Assembly (NCBI RefSeq): GCF_017745675.1
Contig: NZ_JAFLJM010000001.1
Location: forward strand, 124,001-188,000
Origin: Alkalihalobacillus sp. BA299
GTDB taxonomy: Bacteria > Bacillota > Bacilli > Bacillales > Bacillaceae_F
Reading direction: 5' to 3'
DNA: 64,000 nt
The notes under the pieces were generated by a model. That model was not told where the DNA came from, made no database searches, and worked only from the letters and a program-made list of their open reading frames with translations. The first letter of the stretch is position 1. Every line of letters begins with the position of its first letter. The translations under genes were made by a program, and so were the position numbers. Positions 8,932 to 17,459 of the stretch are shown here, in pieces.

Positions 8932-10407
8932 ATGCAAGACATACAAACGAACATAAAGGAAGTAAAGCTTTTTATTGATGGAAAATACATGGAATCTAGC
9001 ACAAATTCAACCTATGAAGTCAAAAACCCGGCAACACAACAGGTCATCGCCCGTGTGCATGAAGCTTCGTATGAAGATGTGGACGCTGCTTGCCGTGCTG
9101 CTAGGAGAGCATTTGAACATGGTCCGTGGCGGACGATGTCATTAGCAGAGCGTTGCTCGAAAATACGCCGAATGGCTGAGATTATTTTAGAACGGAAAGA
9201 AGAACTAGCACGCTTAGAAGCGATGGATGTCGGAAAACCGTACCCTGTTGCCCTTGAAAAAGAAATTCCAAGAGCTGCCCACAATTTAAAGTTTTTTGCA
9301 GACTTCATGGAAAAACAAGGTGGCGAAGTTTACCCAATGGGAGAGGAATTTTTAAATTACACACGATATGAACCTGTTGGCGTTGCTGCATTAATTACCC
9401 CTTGGAATTTACCATTTATGCTGACCACTTGGAAGCTCGGGCCGTGCCTTGCAACTGGTAATACCGCTGTTATTAAACCAGCCGAGATCACGCCATTAAC
9501 CGTATCATTACTTGGAGAAATTGCAAAAGAAGCAGGGATTCCAGACGGAGTCGTTAATATTGTCCAAGGATTTGGTCCGAATTCAACTGGCGAATATATG
9601 ACGAGTCATCCAGATGTCGATCTCATTTCGTTTACGGGGGAGACATCAACTGGAAAGGCGATTATGAAAAATGGTGCAGATACGTTAAAGAAAGTGGCCT
9701 TTGAGTTAGGTGGAAAAGCCGCCAATATTGTTTTTGAAGATGCGAATCTCGATAAAGCGATTCCCGTTTCGATTCAAGCCGCTTTTCTAAATTCAGGGCA
9801 AGTATGTCTAGCAGGTTCACGTATATTGGTCCAACGCTCTATTATGAATGAGTTTGTTGAGCGCTTTAAGAAAGCGGCTGCTGAACTTAAAGTAGGAGAC
9901 CCGCAAGACATCTCTACGAGTATGGGGCCAGTGGTGAGTGCTGAACATTATAAAAAAGTGACGAGCTATATAGAAATTGCAAAAGAAGAAAATTCTACGC
10001 TAGTCTATGGTGGAAAGCGACCAGTGCTTCCTGCTCACTTAGAAAAAGGCTACTATTTAGAACCAACAATTTATCTCCAAGCGAATCCCAATGCTCGTAT
10101 TTGCCAAGAAGAAATCTTTGGTCCGATTGTCACGCTTATTCCTTTTGACACAGAAGAAGAAGCATTAGAAATAGCCAACAATACCGATTACGGGTTAAAC
10201 GGGGTTGTTTGGACAGATAATTTACAACGAGCTCATCGCATTTCGCACCATGTGCGTGCAGGAACGATTTGGGTAAATTGTTGGTTTGTTCGTGACCTCC
10301 GCGCCCCATTTGGTGGTTTCAAAAAGAGTGGAATTGGTAGAGAAGGAGGACATCATAGTCTAGAATTCTTTACCGAAGCGAAAAACATTTGTATTGCTTT
10401 AACTTAA
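8932..10407 (+). CDS. 2-hydroxymuconic semialdehyde dehydrogenase
   Basis: This 491-residue NAD-dependent aldehyde dehydrogenase has the ALDH hallmarks FTGETSTGK, the general-base region FELGGKAANIVF and catalytic Cys in SGQVCLAG. ATG 8932 is preceded by GGAAGGGGTG; the open frame running back to 8869 overlaps the tautomerase gene and is unlikely to be used. It oxidises the ring-cleavage product to 2-hydroxymuconate. No DmpD-type hydrolase gene is present, so flux should use only this branch. A strong terminator follows. Confidence 0.9.
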   Translation: MQDIQTNIKEVKLFIDGKYMESSTNSTYEVKNPATQQVIARVHEASYEDVDAACRAARRAFEHGPWRTMSLAERCSKIRRMAEIILERKEELARLEAMDVGKPYPVALEKEIPRAAHNLKFFADFMEKQGGEVYPMGEEFLNYTRYEPVGVAALITPWNLPFMLTTWKLGPCLATGNTAVIKPAEITPLTVSLLGEIAKEAGIPDGVVNIVQGFGPNSTGEYMTSHPDVDLISFTGETSTGKAIMKNGADTLKKVAFELGGKAANIVFEDANLDKAIPVSIQAAFLNSGQVCLAGSRILVQRSIMNEFVERFKKAAAELKVGDPQDISTSMGPVVSAEHYKKVTSYIEIAKEENSTLVYGGKRPVLPAHLEKGYYLEPTIYLQANPNARICQEEIFGPIVTLIPFDTEEEALEIANNTDYGLNGVVWTDNLQRAHRISHHVRAGTIWVNCWFVRDLRAPFGGFKKSGIGREGGHHSLEFFTEAKNICIALT

Positions 10408-10425
10408 TTCTTATTAATAATAAAA

Positions 10426-10462
10426 GGCACAAAATCCGTAATGGGGGATTTTGTGCCCTTCA
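10426..10462 (+). terminator. Terminator of the aromatic operon
   Basis: A perfect 12-bp stem (GGCACAAAATCC with its complement) and an 8-base loop end the operon. The tail is moderately T-rich. Confidence 0.85.
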
Positions 10463-10652
10463 TTTTTCAAAATCACTTCTGTTTCCTCAAAAAGTTGCAG
10501 CTTTAATGATTCGTCTCATTAACCTAGTAAATATCAAATATGTAAAGGTATTGAAAATTACATAAATTACTAGATATTTCTAGCAATCTATTCCTTATCA
10601 TGAGAAAATAAAAGTATTAGTCTTGTAAATAACCTTGCTGGAGGAAAGAGAT

Positions 10653-11312
10653 ATGTGGCACTGGTTACGAAAATCATTTTTTGTTCTCATCACAATTTTA
10701 ACGTTAGGAACTGTTGTACCGCCTTCCCATCTTAACTCGAATGCATCGGATACAAAGTCACCTTCAGACTCAGAAATTAGGCAAGATGATCAAGAGTCAG
10801 ATGAAGCACAAATAGAAGCTAAGCTAGAAGAAGATATAAATTCCAATAGTTCGGTACAGCTTCCGTGGCAAGAAATTGCAAGGGAAACCGAAAGTGAAGT
10901 GCTTTTATCCAAGTGGGTGGATTACACACTTTATCAAGCTGATATACAAATGATGAATAAATTCGGTACGAGGATTAAATCAAAAGTAGAAGAGGAATAT
11001 CGTCAAGTGATTTTTCCTAAGCTTGAAGAAACCATTACAACTATAAGTATGAACGCTGATGTAGAGACTCTTAGAAATTTTTCGATAACGAGTGACCCTG
11101 CAGCAGGTCTTGGGGAAAAGGTCTTTCATGTATTCGATATTAGAAATGGAGAGGAATTATACCGTTTCCATGTCCGTCGCGATCACCCACCAAACCAAGG
11201 ATATTGGTTTGACTTTCATTACCATACTTATAAGGATAATTTTGAAACCCATCATGACCTTGGTAAAATTTATTGGGATAAAAATACGCCACCCAATTGG
11301 ATGTCTTCCTAA
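10653..11312 (+). CDS. ypjP: YpjP-like protein
   Basis: This 219-residue protein begins MWHWLRKSFFVLITILTLG, a signal-peptide-like hydrophobic segment, followed by an acidic low-complexity linker (residues about 30-65) and a C-terminal domain with HVFDIRNGEELYRFHVRRD and a His/Trp-rich end. The text matches my memory of the Bacillus YpjP family, whose function is unknown. ATG 10653 follows GGAGGAAAG. It stands alone between two terminators or regulatory regions. Confidence 0.7.
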   Translation: MWHWLRKSFFVLITILTLGTVVPPSHLNSNASDTKSPSDSEIRQDDQESDEAQIEAKLEEDINSNSSVQLPWQEIARETESEVLLSKWVDYTLYQADIQMMNKFGTRIKSKVEEEYRQVIFPKLEETITTISMNADVETLRNFSITSDPAAGLGEKVFHVFDIRNGEELYRFHVRRDHPPNQGYWFDFHYHTYKDNFETHHDLGKIYWDKNTPPNWMSS

Positions 11313-11470
11313 GTTTCATATTTAATAAATTGGACGAGCAGTCATATTCCTGATTAGGGAAAACTTTTTTTCTACATTAAGAAGCGGCAATTACTCTAAA
11401 ATTATATAAAATATTCATAATTTGGCTGTTGAACATTAATGGAGAATTTGTTAAGATAAGATCAAATCTA

Positions 11471-11543
11471 AAGGCTATGTGTAACTGGCGAAACGCGGAT
11501 AACCGTGAGGGAGCACATAGTGTCGTAGCCGTTCGCCTGGGCA
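11471..11543 (+). promoter_or_regulatory. ZTP riboswitch (pfl motif)
   Basis: The sequence shows the conserved ZTP-aptamer blocks in order: CTGGCGAA, a small CGCGG/CCGTG hairpin, GGGAGC, then CCGTTCGCCTGGGCA. CTATGTG (11475-11481) pairs with CACATAG (11514-11520), and GGCG can form the pseudoknot with CGCC. ZTP riboswitches turn on one-carbon and purine-related genes when 10-formyl-THF is short. The gene behind it is serA, which feeds serine to glycine and one-carbon units, so the context agrees. Confidence 0.88.
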
Positions 11544-11580
11544 GAGGTAAGGGATTAAAAGCTCCCTTACCTCTTTCTGC
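11544..11580 (+). terminator. Intrinsic terminator controlled by the ZTP riboswitch
   Basis: An 11-bp perfect stem (GAGGTAAGGGA with its complement) starts one base after the aptamer and is followed by TTTCTGCTTCT. The arrangement predicts transcription attenuation of serA. Confidence 0.85.
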
Positions 11581-11726
11581 TTCTAGGAGGGGATATTCTA
11601 GTATTTTACTTTTAATCCATTATTATAGTAATAGCGATTTCGTAAACTGAAATAGTGGCAAGTTCCCTTAATGAAATGTGTAAATCATAAAAATTAAAAA
11701 CTCTCATAAAAAAAGGAGAAATGAAA

Positions 11727-12926
11727 ATGAGCACAATTACTTTAGATAAAATCAAAACTATTAAAACTTTAAATAATATTGCAGAGCGTGGGTTAAACGT
11801 TTTTGATAAAGAAAACTTTAAGATTGACAATGATAGTGAAAATCCAGATGCTTTTGTTCTTCGAAGTTTTAACATGCATACTATGGAATTTGGTGATAAT
11901 TTAAAAGCCATTGCACGAGCTGGAGCAGGAGTTAATAATATTCCAGTTGACAAATGCACGGAGCAAGGAATTGTTGTTTTTAATACTCCAGGTGCTAATG
12001 CGAATGCTGTAAAAGAAATGGTACTTACTTCATTGATGGCTTCATCTCGAAATCTTTTTGCTGGTGTCACATGGACAAAGTCATTAGAAGGTGAAGGCGA
12101 TCAAATCCCGAAGCTTGTAGAAGCAGGTAAAAAGCAATTTGTCGGAAAAGAAATTAAGGGCAAAACGTTAGGAGTTATCGGTTTAGGTGCCATCGGTGCG
12201 CTTGTAGCAAATGATGCGCTTGATTTAGATATGGATGTTATCGGTTTTGACCCGTTCATTTCTGTTGATACAGCATGGAGTTTGTCTCGCAATGTGCAGC
12301 GTGCGATGTCAATAGAAGAATTGTTTGCTAACTCTGATTATATTACAGTTCACGTTCCTTTAACTGATGACACAAGAGGCATGTTTAATCAACAAACGTT
12401 TAGTATCATGAAGCCAGGCGTGCATATTTTGAATTTCTCACGTGGTGAGCTTGTGAATGAAGCGGATATGGAAGTTGCACTTGAAAATGGAACAGTAGGG
12501 AAATACATTACTGACTTCCCGAATGAAAAGGTGTTAAAAATGAAAAACACAGTTCCAATTCCACACCTTGGTGCATCTACTAAAGAATCTGAGGAAAACT
12601 GTGCGATAATGGCAGCTCGTCAAGTGAAAGAATTTTTAGAAACAGGAAACATCAAAAATTCAGTGAACTTTCCAAATGCTTCTCTTCCTTATACAGGAAA
12701 GAAACGGGTAGCAGCGTTCCACAAAAACGTTCCTAACATGGTTGGACAAATCACAATGGCAATTTCTAACTATGATTTAAATATCGCAGACATGGTAAAC
12801 AGAAGCCGTGGAGAATACGCATATACGATGGTCGATATTGATAATAAAGTAAACGGTGATATTATTCCTGGATTAGAGGAAAAACTTAAACAAATTGAAG
12901 GTATGGTTACAACTCGTATTATTTAA
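11727..12926 (+). CDS. serA: D-3-phosphoglycerate dehydrogenase (short, ACT-containing type)
   Basis: This 399-residue protein catalyses the first step of serine synthesis. It has RAGAGVNN, FNTPGANANAVKE, the Rossmann GVIGLGAIGALVAND, the active-site NFSRGELVNEAD and the catalytic His in PHLGASTKESEEN. The last 80 residues have an ACT-like pattern. ATG 11727 sits eight bases after AAAGGAG and is preferred over ATG 11721. It is preceded by the riboswitch-terminator and followed by a terminator, so it is monocistronic. Confidence 0.9.
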   Translation: MSTITLDKIKTIKTLNNIAERGLNVFDKENFKIDNDSENPDAFVLRSFNMHTMEFGDNLKAIARAGAGVNNIPVDKCTEQGIVVFNTPGANANAVKEMVLTSLMASSRNLFAGVTWTKSLEGEGDQIPKLVEAGKKQFVGKEIKGKTLGVIGLGAIGALVANDALDLDMDVIGFDPFISVDTAWSLSRNVQRAMSIEELFANSDYITVHVPLTDDTRGMFNQQTFSIMKPGVHILNFSRGELVNEADMEVALENGTVGKYITDFPNEKVLKMKNTVPIPHLGASTKESEENCAIMAARQVKEFLETGNIKNSVNFPNASLPYTGKKRVAAFHKNVPNMVGQITMAISNYDLNIADMVNRSRGEYAYTMVDIDNKVNGDIIPGLEEKLKQIEGMVTTRII

Positions 12927-12960
12927 TTAATATTCGTTAATGGAATAACGGAAAGGTTAG

Positions 12961-12994
12961 AAGGTTGCTGTTAAATAGAGACAGCAACCTTTTA
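12961..12994 (+). terminator. Terminator of serA
   Basis: AAGGTTGCTGT pairs with ACAGCAACCTT around a short loop, followed by TTATATTTTT. Confidence 0.9.
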
Positions 12995-13103
12995 TATTTT
13001 TGATATGAAATTTTAGAAGGATATAAAACTACGACGTTTAGGTAGATTAGAACAGGGTCAAAGATTATAACGCAGCAGAAAATTGTTGAATATCGTCATT
13101 TGA

Positions 13104-13313
13104 TGTCGAGAAATCGATAAATACGGCAAAGTTGAAAATAAATGGGCAGAAGTTGAAAATAGAAGTCCCATAGTTGAAAATAATTGCGGCAAAGTTGAAA
13201 ATAAAAGGCCAGAAGTTAAAAATAAAGGCTGTCACACTCAAAAGAAAAAGCCCAAACTTTAAAATAAAGACTCAAAACATCAAAATAAAACAGCTAACTA
13301 TAAAATTAACTGC
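13104..13313. repeat. Degenerate 21-bp tandem repeat, about ten units (copy 1)
   Basis: From 13125 to 13313 nine consecutive 21-base units can be laid out without gaps, with core AAGTTGAAAATAAA in the first units and decaying towards the end. The 21 bases before them (TGTCGAGAAATCGATAAATAC) keep the same phase. A related block lies at 19004-19094. The repeat period of seven codons creates a spurious Lys-rich frame. No gene is seen from here to 13648. Confidence 0.85.
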
Positions 13314-13648
13314 CTCATTCCCACCAATTGACGGTGAAATGTACATAAACTTACAAGCTTAAGTCAGGAATAATAGAAAGTTCATTAAATAAATAAACGA
13401 AATAAAGAATTGCGGAGCAGTATCTACTCGAAATCACTAATAATTGTAGAGAATTATCACTAGTGTATAATTTTTACTATTATGTTGTTGCTCAGGAGTG
13501 TTTTTTCAAGTTAATTATTTATTTATTTTTTATTATTAGACAAAATGTAAAATAGAATCGGAAAAAAATTTACTATTATGTCTAAATGGTTTCTCTAGTT
13601 TTAGTAGAATGTTATATATTAACAATATTTTGTAAAAGGAGATGGATT

Positions 13649-13930
13649 ATGAATAAAATCGATCAAAATGATCCAAGATTTAAGATTGCTAATCGTGAAG
13701 CGTTAATTGGTGTTGGACTAGTTATTTTTAATTTTCTTTGGTGGTTTGGCTTTGCCTACGGTATGGGTTCTTCTCCAGTTGAAGAATATTCTTATGTGTT
13801 TGGTATGCCTGCTTGGTTCTTCTATAGCTGTGTTCTAGGGTTTCTAATCATGGCAGTCATCGTGATCGTCATGGTAAAAACATATTTTGTGGAAGTAGAC
13901 TTTGAGGATGAACAGGAGGGATCTGAATGA
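13649..13930 (+). CDS. yhdT: YhdT family small membrane protein, PanF partner
   Basis: This 93-residue protein has two hydrophobic segments (residues about 19-42 and 52-75) and matches the YhdT family (DUF997), usually encoded directly before panF. ATG 13649 follows AAAAGGAGATGG; the longer frame has no site. Its stop overlaps the next start (ATGA), which implies coupled translation. Function unknown; the link to pantothenate uptake comes from gene neighbourhood. Confidence 0.85.
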   Translation: MNKIDQNDPRFKIANREALIGVGLVIFNFLWWFGFAYGMGSSPVEEYSYVFGMPAWFFYSCVLGFLIMAVIVIVMVKTYFVEVDFEDEQEGSE

Positions 13931-15387
13931 ACTGGCCTGTGATTATACCACTTATCATTTTCTTAATTGCGATATTTATTGTTGGTTTTTGGTCATCTGG
14001 ACATTTAAAAAAATCAAATGATTTTTTACAAGAGTACTTTTTAGGTAGCCGTGAGCTTGGAGGCTTTATATTAGCAATGACAATGATCGCAACCTATGGA
14101 AGTGCTAGTAGTTTTATAGGTGGACCAGGTGTTGCTTATACACAAGGTTTAGGCTGGGTTCTACTAGCTATGGCGCAAGTCGCTACAGGTTATTTTGTAT
14201 TGATGGTTCTTGGGAAGAAGTTTGCGATTTATGCACGGAAATATAAAGCGATCACCCTCATTGATTTTTTACGTAAACGATATGACAACAGTAAATGGGT
14301 CGTATTATTATCCGCTTTTAGTATCATTATTTTCCTTTTTGCCGCCATGGCTGCTCAATGGGTCGGTGGAGCACGGCTAATTTCTTCATTAACAGGCTTA
14401 AATTACACGTCGGCTTTATTCATTTTTGCTGTCGCTGTTCTTATGTACGTTATTATCGGTGGTTTTAGAGCTGTAGCCGTTACAGACTTACTGCAAGGAG
14501 TGGTCATGTTTGTCGGTACATTAGTTATCTTAATCGGTACGATCATCGCGGGTGGCGGGATTTCTAATATTATGGCTGATCTCGTTGCCGAAAATCCAAA
14601 TCTAGTAACACCGTATGGTCATGATGGTGGTTTAACACCAGCATATGTTTCCTCATTCTGGATCCTAGTAGGTGTTGGGGTTTTGGCCTTGCCACAAGTA
14701 GCGGTTCGTGCGATGTCCTATAAAAACTCAAAGGCTATGCACCGTGCCTTGATTACAGGAACAATTGTTGTTGGCTTTATTATGCTTGGAATGCATTTAA
14801 CAGGGGTATTTGCAAGAGCTGTTATGCCAGGAATCGAAGTAGGCGATACGGTCATGCCAATGATTGCGATGGAAGTGTTACCTCCTTGGCTTGCTGGGAT
14901 TGTATTAGCGGCGCCAATGGCAGCGATCATGTCAACCGTTGACTCGTTATTACTACTAGTAAGTTCGGCAGTCGTTAAAGATGTTTACTTAAACTATGTC
15001 AAGCCAAATGCGACGATGCAGCAAGTAAAACGCGTTAGTTTTGGTGTAACAACGGTTTTAGGAATACTCGTTTTTACAATGGCTTTAAGTCCTCCTGATC
15101 TATTAATTTGGTTAAATCTATTCTCGTTCGGCGGGCTCCAAGCAACATTTATTTGGCCTGTAATCATGGGACTTTATTGGCAGAATGGGAATAAGAACGG
15201 GGCTATTGCTTCTATGATCGTTGGGATAAGTGCGTATATTATTATTCATACTTACTTTCCGAATGTATTTGGTGTTCATACCGTTGTCTTCCCGATCATC
15301 TTTTCATTAATTGCTTTTGTAGCTGTTAGTTTATTAACAAAAAAAGCATCCATCTCTAGTTCTAATGTAAGTGAATTTCGAGCTTAA
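13927..15387 (+). CDS. panF: Sodium/pantothenate symporter PanF
   Basis: This 486-residue, roughly 13-helix member of the sodium:solute symporter family matches E. coli PanF along its length as I remember it: EYFLGSRELGGFILAMT, SASSFIGGPG, the QLLVTP-like stretch, SFWILVGVGVLALPQ and LAAPMAAIMSTVDS. It overlaps yhdT by four bases. In most bacteria panF is a salvage gene; here it is followed by an amidohydrolase, a short-chain dehydrogenase and an aldehyde dehydrogenase, which suggests use of pantothenate as a nutrient. Confidence 0.9.
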   Translation: MNWPVIIPLIIFLIAIFIVGFWSSGHLKKSNDFLQEYFLGSRELGGFILAMTMIATYGSASSFIGGPGVAYTQGLGWVLLAMAQVATGYFVLMVLGKKFAIYARKYKAITLIDFLRKRYDNSKWVVLLSAFSIIIFLFAAMAAQWVGGARLISSLTGLNYTSALFIFAVAVLMYVIIGGFRAVAVTDLLQGVVMFVGTLVILIGTIIAGGGISNIMADLVAENPNLVTPYGHDGGLTPAYVSSFWILVGVGVLALPQVAVRAMSYKNSKAMHRALITGTIVVGFIMLGMHLTGVFARAVMPGIEVGDTVMPMIAMEVLPPWLAGIVLAAPMAAIMSTVDSLLLLVSSAVVKDVYLNYVKPNATMQQVKRVSFGVTTVLGILVFTMALSPPDLLIWLNLFSFGGLQATFIWPVIMGLYWQNGNKNGAIASMIVGISAYIIIHTYFPNVFGVHTVVFPIIFSLIAFVAVSLLTKKASISSSNVSEFRA

Positions 15388-15409
15388 TAAAAAATCGAGG
15401 AGGTTCTAA

Positions 15410-16642
15410 ATGCCACAATCATTAGAAAATGTAGAAAAAAGAAGATTAAGAGACCGTCAAGAAGTCATCGAGTTGACACAAAAACTAGTTCAGATTCCTA
15501 GTGTCTATCGCCCGGGTGTGGAAGGGGGCAATGAAGAAAAGGTAGCTTATTTTGTTGCTAATTACTTACAAGATTTAGGGATTGAAGCTCATGTTCAAGA
15601 AGTGGAGCCTGGTCGCCCTAATGTGATTGGAATTATAGATTCAGGTAAACCTGGTCCAACGCTTCTTTTTGAAGGTCATACAGATGTCGTAACAGAAGGA
15701 GACCCGGACGCATGGGATTATGATCCATTTGGAGCAGTCATCGAAAATGGACGAATGTATGGCAGAGGAACGAATGATACGAAAGGAAACTTAGCCTGCA
15801 TGATAACGGCTGTTCATTCAATTTTAAGAGATCAAGAAGAGTGGACGGGGAAAATTATCCTTTGCATTCCTTGTGATGAGGAAGGATTGATGATTGGAAT
15901 CAAACACTTTATTGACCAAGGCTGGGCAAAGGATGTGGATGGTGCGATCATTTGCGAGCCAGAAGAGAACCAGCTTTGTATTACCCAAAAAGGTGCAATG
16001 CGAGTTGTTATCCGCGTTCATGGGAAAATGGCCCATGGCGCGATGCCACTTAGCGGTATTAATCCGAACACTCGTATGGCTAAAATTATTTGTGAATTGG
16101 ATGAATACGAGAAACGTGAAAAAAGAAGGTTAGGACGTCACGAACAGCTCGGGTGGCCAAGCATTACACCTACGATACTTCAAGCGCCAGTAAAAGGTGA
16201 CCCGCAAATCAATGTCGTTCCCGATCAATGTATGACGACATTAGATATTCGAACGATTCCCGGACAATATCATGATGAAATTGAAAGAGAAATTCAAGCG
16301 ATATTGGATGAGCTAGCAAAGGATGACCCTGACTTTTCCGCTGAATTTGAAGTCATTGAAGATCGACCTTGGACAGAAACAAACAAAGAGGAACCGGTTG
16401 TAAAAGCGCTAGCTGAAGCTTATAAAAATGTGACGGGAAAAGAACCGATTTATAATGGTGTTCCAGGAGCAACAGATGGGACGTTTCTTCACTTAGCAGG
16501 TGTACCAATCGTTACGATTGGAGCTGGAGATCGTGAAGTTCCACATCAAATCAATGAATATGTCGATATAGAAGAATTAGCAGAAACAACGGAAATCTAT
16601 CGTACAGCAGCACTCATCTTTTTAAATGGAAACCAAAAATAG
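15410..16642 (+). CDS. M20 family (ArgE/DapE-type) amidohydrolase, candidate pantothenase
   Basis: This 410-residue metal-dependent amidohydrolase has the M20 ligands in place: GHTDVV (His90, Asp92), GRGTNDTKGN (Asp123), DEEG (Glu157/158) and PGATDG near the C-terminus, with the dimerisation domain between about 190 and 310. It lies 22 bases after panF. The family cleaves N-acyl amino acid amides; hydrolysis of pantothenate to pantoate and beta-alanine is my inference from the neighbours. Deacylation of another amide is the alternative. Confidence 0.85.
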   Translation: MPQSLENVEKRRLRDRQEVIELTQKLVQIPSVYRPGVEGGNEEKVAYFVANYLQDLGIEAHVQEVEPGRPNVIGIIDSGKPGPTLLFEGHTDVVTEGDPDAWDYDPFGAVIENGRMYGRGTNDTKGNLACMITAVHSILRDQEEWTGKIILCIPCDEEGLMIGIKHFIDQGWAKDVDGAIICEPEENQLCITQKGAMRVVIRVHGKMAHGAMPLSGINPNTRMAKIICELDEYEKREKRRLGRHEQLGWPSITPTILQAPVKGDPQINVVPDQCMTTLDIRTIPGQYHDEIEREIQAILDELAKDDPDFSAEFEVIEDRPWTETNKEEPVVKALAEAYKNVTGKEPIYNGVPGATDGTFLHLAGVPIVTIGAGDREVPHQINEYVDIEELAETTEIYRTAALIFLNGNQK

Positions 16643-16706
16643 AGAAGATTAGACGCTATATTGAAGATTAGATAAACCAATATTCTTAAATGAAAGAGGG
16701 GACGAA

Positions 16707-17447
16707 ATGAGATTAAACGGAAAAACCTTTCTCGTTACTGGAGCAGCTGGGGGGATGGGGCAAGCGACCGTAAAGCGTTTTCTAGAAGAAGGAGCCAATG
16801 TCGTTGGTTTAGATATAGAAATGACTTCTTTACCAGAGCAAAATGAAACGTTTTTGCCTGTAAAGTGTAATATCACAAATGAGGCCGAGATCGTTGCAGC
16901 AGCAGAGCACGCATATGAAATGTTTAATAAAATAGATGGGCTTGTGAACATCGCTGGAATTGCCCAAAAGTCTACTTCTGTTGTTGAATTATCCTTATCC
17001 GACTGGGAACGATTGATGGCTATCAATTCAACCTCTTTATTTTTAACGACAAAAACGATTATCCCATATTTAAAAAATCAAAACGGTGTCATCGTCAATG
17101 TGGCTTCAATTTCAGCAGTGCGGCCACGCCCAGGCTTGAGTGCTTACATCGCATCAAAGGGTGCAGCTGTTGCTTTTTCACAAGCTTTAGCGATCGAGTT
17201 AGCGGCTGACCAAATTAGAGTCAATGTCATCCACCCAGGGCCGAGTGATACGAAGATGCTTGGCCAATTTACGGGAGATGGTGCTGATGTGGAGCAGATG
17301 AAAGATACAGTATTTAAGAACAGCGTTCCCCTTGGTGAGCTTATTCAACCAATAGACATTGCTAATGCAGCAGTTTATCTTTGTTCTGACGAAGCGAGAA
17401 TGATCACAGGTGAAATTCTTCATGTAGACGGTGGAAGAGGGTTATAG
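16707..17447 (+). CDS. Short-chain dehydrogenase, candidate pantoate 4-dehydrogenase
   Basis: This 246-residue classical SDR has the cofactor motif TGAAGGMGQ, NIAGIA in place of NNAG, the Ser in NVASIS, catalytic SAYIASKG (YxxxK) and the C-terminal HVDGGRGL. Start ATG 16707 follows GAGGGG. The pathway context (symporter, amidase, then aldehyde dehydrogenase) predicts oxidation of an alcohol to an aldehyde, for example pantoate to 4-dehydropantoate. The substrate is not readable from the sequence alone. Confidence 0.88.
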   Translation: MRLNGKTFLVTGAAGGMGQATVKRFLEEGANVVGLDIEMTSLPEQNETFLPVKCNITNEAEIVAAAEHAYEMFNKIDGLVNIAGIAQKSTSVVELSLSDWERLMAINSTSLFLTTKTIIPYLKNQNGVIVNVASISAVRPRPGLSAYIASKGAAVAFSQALAIELAADQIRVNVIHPGPSDTKMLGQFTGDGADVEQMKDTVFKNSVPLGELIQPIDIANAAVYLCSDEARMITGEILHVDGGRGL

Positions 17448-17459
17448 GAGGTGTAAAGG

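Noticed and set aside
11429..11650. 73-codon frame over the serA leader
   Set aside because: It covers the ZTP aptamer and terminator, which explain the sequence better.
13174..13362. 62-codon Lys-rich frame with seven-residue repeats
   Set aside because: It is the translation of the 21-base tandem repeat; it has no ribosome binding site and the units decay without regard to codons.
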